Below, in pieces: positions 1 through 6,344 of a stretch of 64,000 nucleotides of DNA. Position 1 is the stretch's first letter. Each line of letters begins with the position of its first letter. The DNA comes from Halopelagius inordinatus (GTDB lineage: Archaea; Halobacteriota; Halobacteria; Halobacteriales; Haloferacaceae). Location of the stretch: the NCBI RefSeq assembly GCF_900113245.1, contig NZ_FOOQ01000002.1, positions 879,444-943,443 of the forward strand, read 5' to 3'. Below the pieces are notes generated by a model. It did not search any database. It was not told the origin of the DNA and worked only from the letters and a program-made list of their open reading frames with translations. The position numbers were made by a program, and so were the translations under genes.

Positions 1-32
1 CCGTCTTCGACGTCTCCGAACTGCGAGGATAA
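1..32 (+). CDS. 3' end of an unidentified gene entering from the left
   Basis: Reading frame 3 is open from the window edge and ends VFDVSELRG-stop (TAA at 30-32). The codons are GC-ending like the neighbouring genes. Only nine residues are visible, so the product cannot be named. It may equally be a chance open frame. Confidence 0.4.
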   Translation, partial: VFDVSELRG

Positions 33-102
33 GTCGCGAACCGTCGGTTCCGCCGCGCTTGCCGGCCGCGCGTTCGACCGGGCTCTCCCCGGGTCGAACG
101 CC

Positions 103-240
103 TCACTCCGTGTCCGCTTCCGGATTCTGCTGGCGTCGGTACATCGCGGCCATCTCCCACAGTATCTGCTCTATCTCCTCGCCGTCCGCCGCCGTCTCCA
201 GTTGTCTGTAGAGGTCCTCAGAGATGGTCAGTTGGGGCAT
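103..240 (-). CDS. small acidic haloarchaeal protein, 45 aa
   Basis: An ATG at 240 opens a 45-residue frame beginning MPQLTISEDLYRQLETAADG and ending with a Glu-rich helix. The pattern (short beta-like start, 'LYRQLE' helix, acidic second helix) resembles the small antitoxin-like, ribbon-helix-helix-sized proteins common in haloarchaea. No partner toxin is adjacent. The function is unknown and the family placement is inference. Confidence 0.6.
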   Translation of the reverse strand: MPQLTISEDLYRQLETAADGEEIEQILWEMAAMYRRQQNPEADTE

Positions 241-412
241 TTCACTAGTGGTGATTGGTGACACGGCAAAGTATGTTCGGGCCCGTCGGATTCGGGTGAA
301 TCACCGATTTCGAGTGGGGTCGCGGTAGGGGTGAGACCGGCGTGCCGGTCGTACCGCGGACGGGCGAACCCGCCGAACACGGGTTTAAACGGAAGCGGTT
401 CGATGAACGCTC

Positions 413-1045
413 ATGTTACGACGCGAGGTGCTCCGCGGCGGTGCGACGATGGGTGCCGTCGCCGTCGCGGGCTGTGCGGGAGATTCGGACTCTCCCGCCT
501 TTCGGGAGGGGTTCGAGGAGGGAATCGGCGACTGGGAGAGCGGTGCGGCCATCGGCCCGGAAGTCGACATCGAGGAGTTCGAGTGGGAACTCGGGGTGTC
601 CGACGCGGAAGCCGCGACGGGCGACCGGTCGCTGCGTATCTGGAACGAGGGCGACTACGACGACGGGGTGACGTGGGGCGTTCACCCGGTCCCCGTCGAG
701 TCCGGGCGGTCCTATCAGGCGACGGTGAACGCGCAGTTCTGGAGCGAATCGGAGTCGTTCAACACGCTCCGGGACGCCGTGGTGCGCCTCGGACCCGAAC
801 CGCCGGACGTAGAGGAGGACTTCCCGCAACCGGGCGTGAACACGACCGACCTCGGGGAGACGCCGTACGGCGGCCTCCGCGAACCGCTCTGGCTCACCGA
901 CGGCTGGCGGGAGTACAGCTTCGAGTGGACGACGCCAGAGATATCCTCGGAGACGCTCTACGTCGCCCTCGGCACCAGCGTCATCTGGGAGGGCGACGCG
1001 ACCCACTACGTCGACGACGTCTCGGTCGAACTGGAAGCGCGATGA
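413..1045 (+). CDS. Tat-exported lipoprotein of unknown function
   Basis: The 210-residue product starts MLRREVLRGG followed by a hydrophobic stretch and AVAGCAG. This is a twin-arginine signal (RREVLR) with a lipobox Cys near residue 21, so it is probably exported folded and anchored outside the membrane. The mature part is acidic and beta-rich (EGFEEGIGDWE, SLRIWNEGDYDDG, YVDDVSVELEAR), like a carbohydrate-binding or jelly-roll domain; that resemblance is inferred. It overlaps the next gene by ATGA (1042-1045), which implies translational coupling. Confidence 0.8.
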   Translation: MLRREVLRGGATMGAVAVAGCAGDSDSPAFREGFEEGIGDWESGAAIGPEVDIEEFEWELGVSDAEAATGDRSLRIWNEGDYDDGVTWGVHPVPVESGRSYQATVNAQFWSESESFNTLRDAVVRLGPEPPDVEEDFPQPGVNTTDLGETPYGGLREPLWLTDGWREYSFEWTTPEISSETLYVALGTSVIWEGDATHYVDDVSVELEAR

Positions 1046-1419
1046 CGACGAGTCTCAACGGCTTGGTCGGTGGCGCGGTGGTGGGGGTCCTCGCCACACT
1101 CGCGGCGCACGCTGTCGGCGGGCGGGAGGCGACGGAGACGGCCTCGCGGTGGAGAGCGTACCTCGTTCCGGTCGCGTACGGAAGCGCCGCGGGCGGCCTG
1201 TTGGTCGCACTCGAACTGTTCGTCCTCGGGATTCTCGCGGTTCCGCCGTCGAGGGGCGAGGCGCTTACCGTCGCCGTCGCGTGGAGTATCGCGCTTTTGG
1301 TCGCCGCACTCGCCGTCCGGCGGTTCGCCCGCGAGACCCGGTTCGGGCGACTCCAGCCCAGAAAACTACTGGTGTATCATTGGTGTCCGGAGTCGGACTC
1401 GGAGTCCGGATTCGGCTGA
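1042..1419 (+). CDS. small integral membrane protein, 125 aa
   Basis: The ATG at 1042 overlaps the TGA of the upstream lipoprotein gene. The protein has three likely membrane segments (GLVGGAVVGVLATLAAHAVG near residues 7-26, then LVPVAYGSAAGGLLVALELF, then AVAWSIALLVAALAV) and a basic tail. The coupling suggests a two-gene membrane unit with the lipoprotein, perhaps as its membrane partner. No family is recognised. Confidence 0.65.
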   Translation: MTTSLNGLVGGAVVGVLATLAAHAVGGREATETASRWRAYLVPVAYGSAAGGLLVALELFVLGILAVPPSRGEALTVAVAWSIALLVAALAVRRFARETRFGRLQPRKLLVYHWCPESDSESGFG

Positions 1420-1549
1420 CGAGGATTACGTGACGCGGGGTGTCGTCGTTCGTTCTCTACCAGAACGATTAGTGATACGTCCCGTCGTTCGGTGAAAACG
1501 AGTCGCTTTCGAGTGTCGGAATTGCGAAGAAGACGGGCAGATGCCCTGT

Positions 1550-1581
1550 AAGCCTAGGCCGGGATTTGAACCCGGGCTCTC
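1550..1581. repeat. attL-like copy of tRNA-Thr 3' end
   Basis: This 32-bp stretch is identical to 6196-6227. On the minus strand it reads from the last base of the anticodon stem through the variable and T arms to the acceptor 3' strand, the discriminator and one further T. The 5' half of the tRNA is missing here, so this is an attachment-site scar and not a functional tRNA. The match stops at 1549 (t versus c at 6195) and at 1582. Confidence 0.93.
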
Positions 1582-1626
1582 TCCGTCGGGCGATTTGGGG
1601 CACGCGGCCCCGCGCCCTCCGGAACC

Positions 1627-1666
1627 GGCTGTACCGCCTGTCGGTTTAGCTGGCTGTACCCGACAG
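1627..1666. promoter_or_regulatory. inverted repeat and direct repeats just upstream of integrase start
   Basis: CTGTCGG (1638-1644) and CCGACAG (1660-1666) are 7-bp inverted arms separated by 15 bp, ending 3 bp before the integrase ATG. The 9-mer GGCTGTACC occurs at 1627-1635 and again at 1652-1660, 25 bp apart. The position next to attL and over the integrase start suits an autoregulatory operator or a recombinase arm-type site. This function is inference. Confidence 0.5.
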
Positions 1667-1669
1667 ACA

Positions 1670-2677
1670 ATGAGCCTGAAACCGACTCCGCCGCACGACG
1701 CGAAGAATCGCTACCTCAACGACAAGAAGCCCGGCGTTACCAAGAAGACAATCAAGAATTACCGTACCACCACTCGGCAGTTCTGCGACTGGCTGGACGA
1801 GCAGGGTGTCACGGACCTCACCGACCTCGACAGCGAGATTATCCAGCGGTACAAGGAACACCGCCTGTCGAACGTGAAGGTCATCACGGCCCGGCAGGAC
1901 ATGATGACGCTCAAGCAGTTCATCGAGTTCTGCGAACACATCCAAGCCGTCCCTCGGGGCATGGCCGACATGGTACGGATTCCTTCCGTGAGCGAGGATG
2001 ACGAGATTTGTGACGACCTTCTGACCCGGGAAGAGGCATCGGACGTGCTGGATTTCCTCGGGAAGTTCGAGTACGCGAGCAACCGTCACGTCACTCTGCT
2101 AATCCTCTGGAAGACAGGTATGCGTATGAGTGGGCTTCGAGCACTCGACCTCGGAGACTTTGACGACGGACGACCTGCCCTCGAACTCCGTCACCGGCCT
2201 ACATCCGGAACGCCGCTGAAGAACAAAGAGAAGAGCGAGCGAGACGTACTGATTACGTCCGAGACGGCAGAGGTCCTCCGTGACTACGTGGAGAGGAACA
2301 GAGAGGATGTGACAGACGAAGAGGGACGGAAACCGCTTCTCGCGTCCAAGAGCGGGCGTGTGGTTGAGACGACGATTCAACGCTACGTCTACACCGCGAC
2401 TCGTCCCTGCTACTACAACGGCGGCGAGTGTCCGTTTGACCGCGACCCTGAGACTTGCGAGGCAATGTCGTGGAACGCTTCATGCAAGTGTCCGGGTAGC
2501 GTCAGCCCGCATGCTCTACGGCGTGGGTATGTGACTACTGCTCGAAACGCAGGACAACCAAAAGACGTGACCGGAGAACGTGTGAACATGAGCGGGAAGG
2601 TGCTTGACAAACACTACGACAAGGGAACTTCTGCTGAGAAGGCAGAGAGGCGTCGGGACTACATTAGGGATATTTGA
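1670..2677 (+). CDS. tyrosine recombinase / integrase of the tRNA-Thr element
   Basis: The 335-residue protein catalyses site-specific integration and excision. A SAM-like core-binding domain spans about residues 15-105. The catalytic domain shows TGMR (Arg152), SPHALRR (His281, Arg284) and the nucleophile in KHYDKG (Tyr316). Just before the His box is a cysteine cluster (CYYNGGECPF ... CEAMS ... CKCPG), a probable zinc-binding insertion. The ATG at 1670 is chosen because the open frame upstream runs through the att repeat and reads like non-coding sequence. It sits at the left end beside attL, as expected for an intact-type (not gene-splitting) archaeal integrase. Confidence 0.92.
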   Translation: MSLKPTPPHDAKNRYLNDKKPGVTKKTIKNYRTTTRQFCDWLDEQGVTDLTDLDSEIIQRYKEHRLSNVKVITARQDMMTLKQFIEFCEHIQAVPRGMADMVRIPSVSEDDEICDDLLTREEASDVLDFLGKFEYASNRHVTLLILWKTGMRMSGLRALDLGDFDDGRPALELRHRPTSGTPLKNKEKSERDVLITSETAEVLRDYVERNREDVTDEEGRKPLLASKSGRVVETTIQRYVYTATRPCYYNGGECPFDRDPETCEAMSWNASCKCPGSVSPHALRRGYVTTARNAGQPKDVTGERVNMSGKVLDKHYDKGTSAEKAERRRDYIRDI

Positions 2678-2753
2678 TTTAGCGATTTCCCATGTCCTTT
2701 TGGCACCCAAGGAAGGGGATTAATATGTATTAGAAGTATTGTACGGAGTAGAG

Positions 2754-2978
2754 ATGTTTGGAGCATCGTTCGACACTCCTAAATTTGACCAACTGTTGCT
2801 CGTGGGAATAGGTCTTTTAGGAGCGATATTTTCTGGATATCTTTTCGTACAAGCCCTTTCTACTTCAGATAGCGGGACAATATCTGGTTCCGGAATATAT
2901 ACAGTCATTTTTTATATGCTGTCTCTTGCACTATTTATTCGATACAGAGCTTGGCGGCGCAAGCAGCGTGAGGAGTAA
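2754..2978 (+). CDS. small two-helix membrane protein in the element
   Basis: A 74-residue product from ATG 2754 (a TTG at 2739 would add five residues). It has two hydrophobic helices, LLLVGIGLLGAIFSGYLFVQ and YTVIFYMLSLALFIRYRAW, and ends with a basic tail (RRKQREE). Codon use is much more AT-rich than the chromosome. The stop lies 2 bp before the next ATG, so the two are a unit. No family is recognised; small membrane proteins of this size occur in haloarchaeal pleomorphic-virus-like elements, but no homology is claimed. Confidence 0.65.
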   Translation: MFGASFDTPKFDQLLLVGIGLLGAIFSGYLFVQALSTSDSGTISGSGIYTVIFYMLSLALFIRYRAWRRKQREE

Positions 2979-2980
2979 TT

Positions 2981-3532
2981 ATGGGGGAGGAACGTTTTCA
3001 ATTCGGACTCTGGGACCTTTTGAGTGTTGTATTTGGCGGTCTTGGTGCTGGTATGGGTGTCGGATTAGCTTTTTTACCGGATTCGCTTCCGGGGTTCCTT
3101 TCAATACAGCTCATCGGAGCCATTGCAGTACTCCTTACTGTCCTATCACTTCTAATTCAGGCAGTTTCGATTGAAGAGGAAACAGAGGAAACAGAACAAG
3201 AAACGGTAGAAGTTCCAGTTTCAGTATATAATAGTCATTTGGGAAGCATTCGAGAAGCAGGATATTACGAGGGGCGCTATAATCGATACCGAGAACAGTT
3301 AATTACCGAGAGAACAGTTGTTCAAGAAAACCATAGTCTTGACGAGTACCGGGAAATTAGTAAAAACAGGAATCTTGATGAATTCACCGATACTGGTGAC
3401 GAGGAAGATGAAGAAGAGGAACAGCACAGTACGGAAGATGAGGAAGAGAATACTAATCAATACCCATCACACGTCGAAAAGAAGGTAACGAAGCTTGAAA
3501 AAGAGGTAGAGAAGGAACTAGAGTATGAGTGA
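2981..3532 (+). CDS. membrane protein with long acidic cytoplasmic tail
   Basis: 183 residues. Two membrane segments lie near residues 10-35 and 40-62 (LLSVVFGGLGAGMGVGLAF, LIGAIAVLLTVLSLLIQAV). They are followed by a charged region rich in Glu (runs EEETEETEQE, DEEDEEEEQ) and a C-terminal coiled coil (EKKVTKLEKEVEKELEYE). It starts 2 bp after the preceding gene and is probably co-transcribed. The layout suggests a membrane-anchored scaffold. Function unknown. Confidence 0.7.
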   Translation: MGEERFQFGLWDLLSVVFGGLGAGMGVGLAFLPDSLPGFLSIQLIGAIAVLLTVLSLLIQAVSIEEETEETEQETVEVPVSVYNSHLGSIREAGYYEGRYNRYREQLITERTVVQENHSLDEYREISKNRNLDEFTDTGDEEDEEEEQHSTEDEEENTNQYPSHVEKKVTKLEKEVEKELEYE

Positions 3533-3671
3533 CACAGAGCGTTATCTCTCGCAGTCATTTGCATGAGAAGGATTGCGGTAAGCAGGTAACTATCCAGAAG
3601 GCGACTGACAACAGCACGTTCGAGTACTGAGGCACACCACTTGTCCTTCCATGCTCTCTGGTTCTTCGAGC

Positions 3672-4394
3672 TTAGATGAGTTCCTGTTTCTGTTCCTCAA
3701 GATACTCATAGGTCATATCAGATAGCTGGCTGACCATCTGAAGAAACAATCTCATCACCAGTTGTACTATTTCGCCAATATCTGCATATGTCATAAAAAA
3801 CGCAAAATCTTCGCTGTCCCACTCTTCAAATATATCTTCAACCGTTTCTGCAAATTCCTCAGTTGTTACTCCGTTATCGTTTAGTGCAGCTAATAGATGT
3901 CCGAAACCATCAGACATATCTCCGGCGTTATTCATCAACTCCGTGAAATCCATTTCCGGATAGGATTCTCGCTGAGCCATTTCAAAAAGCTCGGTCAGAA
4001 TTTCTATACCCTGCTTCTGGCTGTTGACCTCTGCTACACTACTTGCCTTTGAATATAGCTCAGAGAGAGTTCCAACATGATTCGCGGCTTCATCAGGGAC
4101 GCCCTCGGGATAATTTCGAGCTTTCACGTACAACTGGTCAGAGAAATCGCTCAAGTCGCCCAATATCGCGTCGTATCCGATTTCAGACCTCAACCCGGCA
4201 CGGTAGACTGTTTGGTTCCCTCGGCTGGCCAAGTTTTGGCAGTCGTCGAACCAGTCCTCAACCTCGGTTTCTGCTTTTCGTTGCTGTTCTCTATAACGTC
4301 GCCACTCGTGCCCGCCAACAGCTCCGACCAGTCCACTTACTATCGGAGTAACCTCCATTACCGGAAAACCTGACAATCCCGCTTGAAGTATCAT
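3672..4394 (-). CDS. mostly helical acidic protein of the element
   Basis: 240 residues from ATG 4394; a second Met 12 residues in (MEVTP) is an alternative start. A weak hydrophobic stretch (TPIVSGLVGAVGG) near the N-terminus is followed by a long charged helical region with a basic segment (HEWRRYREQQRKAE) and amphipathic helices to the end (IVQLVMRLFLQMVSQL, YEYLEEQKQELI). No catalytic motif is visible. It is transcribed toward the membrane genes on the opposite strand. Unrecognised. Confidence 0.65.
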   Translation of the reverse strand: MILQAGLSGFPVMEVTPIVSGLVGAVGGHEWRRYREQQRKAETEVEDWFDDCQNLASRGNQTVYRAGLRSEIGYDAILGDLSDFSDQLYVKARNYPEGVPDEAANHVGTLSELYSKASSVAEVNSQKQGIEILTELFEMAQRESYPEMDFTELMNNAGDMSDGFGHLLAALNDNGVTTEEFAETVEDIFEEWDSEDFAFFMTYADIGEIVQLVMRLFLQMVSQLSDMTYEYLEEQKQELI

Positions 4395-4437
4395 GAATGA
4401 CTGTTTCGTGAGAAGGTGTTGTTAATCTACCTTACAG

Positions 4438-4533
4438 TCAAGATATGGAGTATTTCTGAGAGAGTTTCTTCTCCGCACGTTCCAGCATCTTCTCTATGCG
4501 TCGTAGATTCATCTTTATCAATTTGAGCGACAT
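4438..4533 (-). CDS. possible 31-residue basic helical peptide
   Basis: ATG at 4533 gives MSLKLIKMNLRRIEKMLERA and ends KKLSQKYSIS. This is a strongly amphipathic, Lys/Arg-rich helix, unlike the acidic host proteome. It lies 43 bp upstream of, and on the same strand as, the 240-residue protein. The same frame stays open upstream for about 24 codons without a good start. Coding status is uncertain; it may be a DNA-binding or membrane-active peptide, or chance. Confidence 0.3.
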   Translation of the reverse strand: MSLKLIKMNLRRIEKMLERAEKKLSQKYSIS

Positions 4534-4556
4534 GTAGACAAAATCGGGGGAGTTGT

Positions 4557-4606
4557 CTGAGCGACTAACGTTTATCTGCCATTCTTCGATAGGATTGATG
4601 TTTTAA
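4557..4606 (+). repeat. bipartite repeat, copy A
   Basis: CTGAGCGACTAACGTT at 4557-4572, then 19 divergent bases, then GGATTGATGTTTTAA at 4592-4606. The same two blocks in the same order and orientation occur at 5940-5988 (one mismatch in the first block, spacer 18). Two conserved blocks at near-constant spacing suggest a protein-bound or structural site rather than a duplicated gene remnant. Confidence 0.7.
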
Positions 4607-4654
4607 GCCGAAGGAGTGACCGGTCACCAACTCCCTTTGCCAAATGCGTGGGAG

Positions 4655-4685
4655 GTAGTACCGACTGTAGTACTGCCTGTACTAC
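4655..4685. repeat. three GTASTAC heptamers with 12-bp period
   Basis: GTAGTAC at 4655-4661, GTAGTAC at 4667-4673 and GTACTAC at 4679-4685. The start-to-start distance is exactly 12 bp each time. GTASTAC is palindromic apart from its centre. Phased short palindromes of this kind act as iterons or cooperative operators in other replicons. No initiator gene is recognised nearby. Confidence 0.7.
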
Positions 4686-5117
4686 GGGTTGAAATATATC
4701 CGGTTATAGAATCGGAGTACTATTTCGGTGAACATCAAGAAGGGCCGCAGCAGCCTATGATAAATGTGATAGAGCGGTGAATCTGTCTGACCTATCTCGG
4801 CGTACAACTGTAGGGGGACGGACCAACGCCAGAGACGACGGCTCGCAGTAACCGGACACCACACGTTGTCAACCTCTGGGAGAGCGGTATTCACAGTCGA
4901 ACTGGTGAAGAGTTAAGAATACATCTCACCGGCCACCACCTCGCCTGCGGCTCGGGACGGTGGCCGCGGCCTTCTTGAGGAAAACCGCTCTCGCCAATCC
5001 ATAGCCTGTTGTCAGCACCGGAACTCATAACAGTCCGAGTATCAGTACCTGTTTTCCGACCTGTTCTACTTACAGTAATGGTAAACGGTTTATATACCCC
5101 CTCTCCCACGAGGTCGT

Positions 5118-5729
5118 CTACAACCAACCACTATCTGCACCGGCGTCAGTCGAACGCCAGTTGAACTGAAGTGCGTCGTCCGTCTGGTAACGGTCGAAAT
5201 TCGTAGATTCCAACTTTCCGGCGCGAATCCGATGCTCCACCTTCCCATACACCTTGGCGAATTGTCTCTCAGAGATACCCGATTGTTCCCGTATCTCGGT
5301 AAAGAGAGAGTCGTTGGGCTTGGACGCAGGATGGCACTTTCGTCCTTTCCCATCTGTATGGACCGTGTACGCACAGACGCAGAATGCAACAACCTCAGCA
5401 GGGAACCCCATGTGTTGGAGGTCGAGGCGCGTGAACGACTCAATGGCTCTCCGTCTCTGAGATGGCATCATCTCCAGTTTGTCCGAGAGAGTTGCTGCGA
5501 GGTCCCTGTTCATTCGATATGTTAGGTATTCGTAGTTCATTCGGTGACCATTGACCAACCCCTGATTGTTTCGGTCCAGATACTCGTAGTAGTCTCTCTT
5601 GTTCAGGGGGTAGTGGTCAGTAAGCCAGTCACCATCTCCATCCCAGTCTGACCAGCCAATATACGTCGCGTTGTTCGTGTCCGGCTTCACTAATTCGGCA
5701 TAGGCGTGGCTATCTGCTGTAGCTGTCAT
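5118..5729 (-). CDS. element-encoded protein, possible helical nucleic-acid-binding fold
   Basis: 203 residues from ATG 5729. The N-terminal third is Asp/Asn/Tyr-rich (GWSDWDGDGDW, YYEYLDRNNQG). The middle has MPSQRRRAIESFTRLDLQHMG followed by a hydrophobic helix (AEVVAFCVCAYTVH). A third part (LFTEIREQSGISERQFAKVYGKVEHRI) reads like a helix-turn-helix or cyclin-like repeat of the kind found in transcription factor B. That assignment is a guess from pattern. It lies between the two bipartite repeats. No neighbour gives a functional clue. Confidence 0.65.
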   Translation of the reverse strand: MTATADSHAYAELVKPDTNNATYIGWSDWDGDGDWLTDHYPLNKRDYYEYLDRNNQGLVNGHRMNYEYLTYRMNRDLAATLSDKLEMMPSQRRRAIESFTRLDLQHMGFPAEVVAFCVCAYTVHTDGKGRKCHPASKPNDSLFTEIREQSGISERQFAKVYGKVEHRIRAGKLESTNFDRYQTDDALQFNWRSTDAGADSGWL

Positions 5730-6195
5730 AGTAATTCGTTGAGCCCGAAGTGCGTCAGAGAACTACCTTTCAGAACTATTCGCTAAACTGGTTGGTAGTC
5801 AACTGACGATACGAGAAAGCTCTACAATAGAATATGTGTGCTCAAGCAGTATAGTTCTTTCTTAGAGAGTGTCTGCGGGGGAGAACTGACGAAGAAAGAG
5901 AATTGGTCCAGAGGTTAGCTTAAAATTGAGAAAAATTTGCTGACCGACTAACGTTGTTCGCCTTCGCCTGTGGGGATTGATGTTTTAACCCCTTGGGTGG
6001 CGAGCCTTCTCGCTGAAACTCGCATTTAGAAAAACCACGGTACGCAGGAGGGTAGTTGCGCACGCGGGTGTCCTTGATATAGAGTAAGAAGCAGCAAAAT
6101 AATCCGCAAAACGGGTAGAATTGCTACGCTCTAATCGGCGGAAAAGTTATGGTAGAAGGGCGCAGTCTACGAATTACAGTCAGCGCCGCAGGCGC
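5730..6195. other. non-coding right end of the element
   Basis: About 470 bp with no supportable gene. It is AT-rich, holds the second bipartite repeat (5940-5988), and abuts the right attachment repeat. Frames reading through the tRNA region here are artefacts of the tRNA sequence. Confidence 0.6.
5940..5988 (+). repeat. bipartite repeat, copy B
   Basis: CTGACCGACTAACGTT at 5940-5955, 18 bases, then GGATTGATGTTTTAA at 5974-5988. It matches copy A at 4557-4606 in both blocks and orientation, about 1.38 kb away. The spacers differ, so selection on the two blocks is likely. The pair flanks the 203-residue gene. Confidence 0.7.
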
Positions 6196-6227
6196 AAGCC
6201 TAGGCCGGGATTTGAACCCGGGCTCTC
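6196..6227. repeat. attR-like repeat within tRNA-Thr
   Basis: This is the right-hand copy of the 32-bp direct repeat, embedded in the intact tRNA-Thr gene. Recombination with 1550-1581 would excise a 4.65-kb circle and leave a complete tRNA. Confidence 0.93.
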
Positions 6228-6268
6228 GTCCTTACCAAGGACGCGCTTTACCGCTAAGCTACCCAGGC
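6197..6268 (-). tRNA. tRNA-Thr (GGT anticodon)
   Basis: The 72-nt cloverleaf on the minus strand starts GCCTGGG and closes with CCTAGGC plus discriminator T. The D-arm is GCTT...AAGC. The anticodon stem CGTCC/GGACG encloses the loop TTGGTAA (anticodon GGT). The T-arm is CCGGG-TTCAAAT-CCCGG. No CCA is encoded. Its 3' half is the integration target of the neighbouring element and is restored by it. Confidence 0.97.
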
Positions 6269-6344
6269 GCGTCTTCTGATAATGCCGAACTCTCTTTAGG
6301 CGTTTCGATTCTGAGGCGGTACGACACGGAGTTTCACGGGCGGG

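Larger units (their letters stand above)
4534..5117. other. largely non-coding 0.6-kb interior of the element
   Basis: No convincing gene is seen. Two overlapping minus-strand frames (4682-4894 and 4891-5127) have no family-like features, and the second needs a TTG start. The stretch holds the first bipartite repeat (4557-4606) and the three 12-bp-spaced heptamers (4655-4685). It also has a GC-rich block around 4915-5000 and a TATA-like sequence on both strands near 5088-5100. Such repeat-rich intergenic DNA is where an element's origin or control region would be expected. Confidence 0.5.
1550..6227. mobile_element. 4.7-kb integrative element in tRNA-Thr(GGT)
   Basis: A 32-bp perfect direct repeat (1550-1581 and 6196-6227) corresponds to the T-arm, acceptor stem and two flanking bases of tRNA-Thr. 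The complete tRNA is at the right end and only the fragment is at the left. A tyrosine recombinase gene starts 88 bp inside the left repeat and reads inward. The interior has visibly lower GC and short genes unlike the flanks. This is the classical architecture of archaeal integration by site-specific recombination at a tRNA 3' end. No structural, ATPase or replication gene is recognised, so it may be a satellite, a provirus remnant or a minimal integrative plasmid. Confidence 0.9.

Noticed and set aside
413..1419. Reading the lipoprotein and membrane gene as one long protein from 331
   Set aside because: The long frame is a different frame from the lipoprotein with Arg-rich composition. Only its last 125 codons, after ATG 1042, look coding.
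1541..1669. Integrase start 43 codons further upstream
   Set aside because: The extension translates the tRNA-derived att repeat (RPGFEPGLSPSG) and a Pro-rich stretch. The ATG at 1670 begins the conserved core.
4682..5127. Two overlapping minus-strand frames (70 and 78 codons) in the element
   Set aside because: One needs a TTG start, both lack recognisable motifs or host-like codon bias, and they overlap likely control DNA.
5955..5990. Resemblance of the second bipartite repeat (CCTGTGGGGATTGATG) to haloarchaeal CRISPR repeats
   Set aside because: Only a short central stretch is similar, the flanking halves do not match, there is no array of equally spaced units, and no cas gene is present. 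The shared pair at 4557 lacks the similarity.
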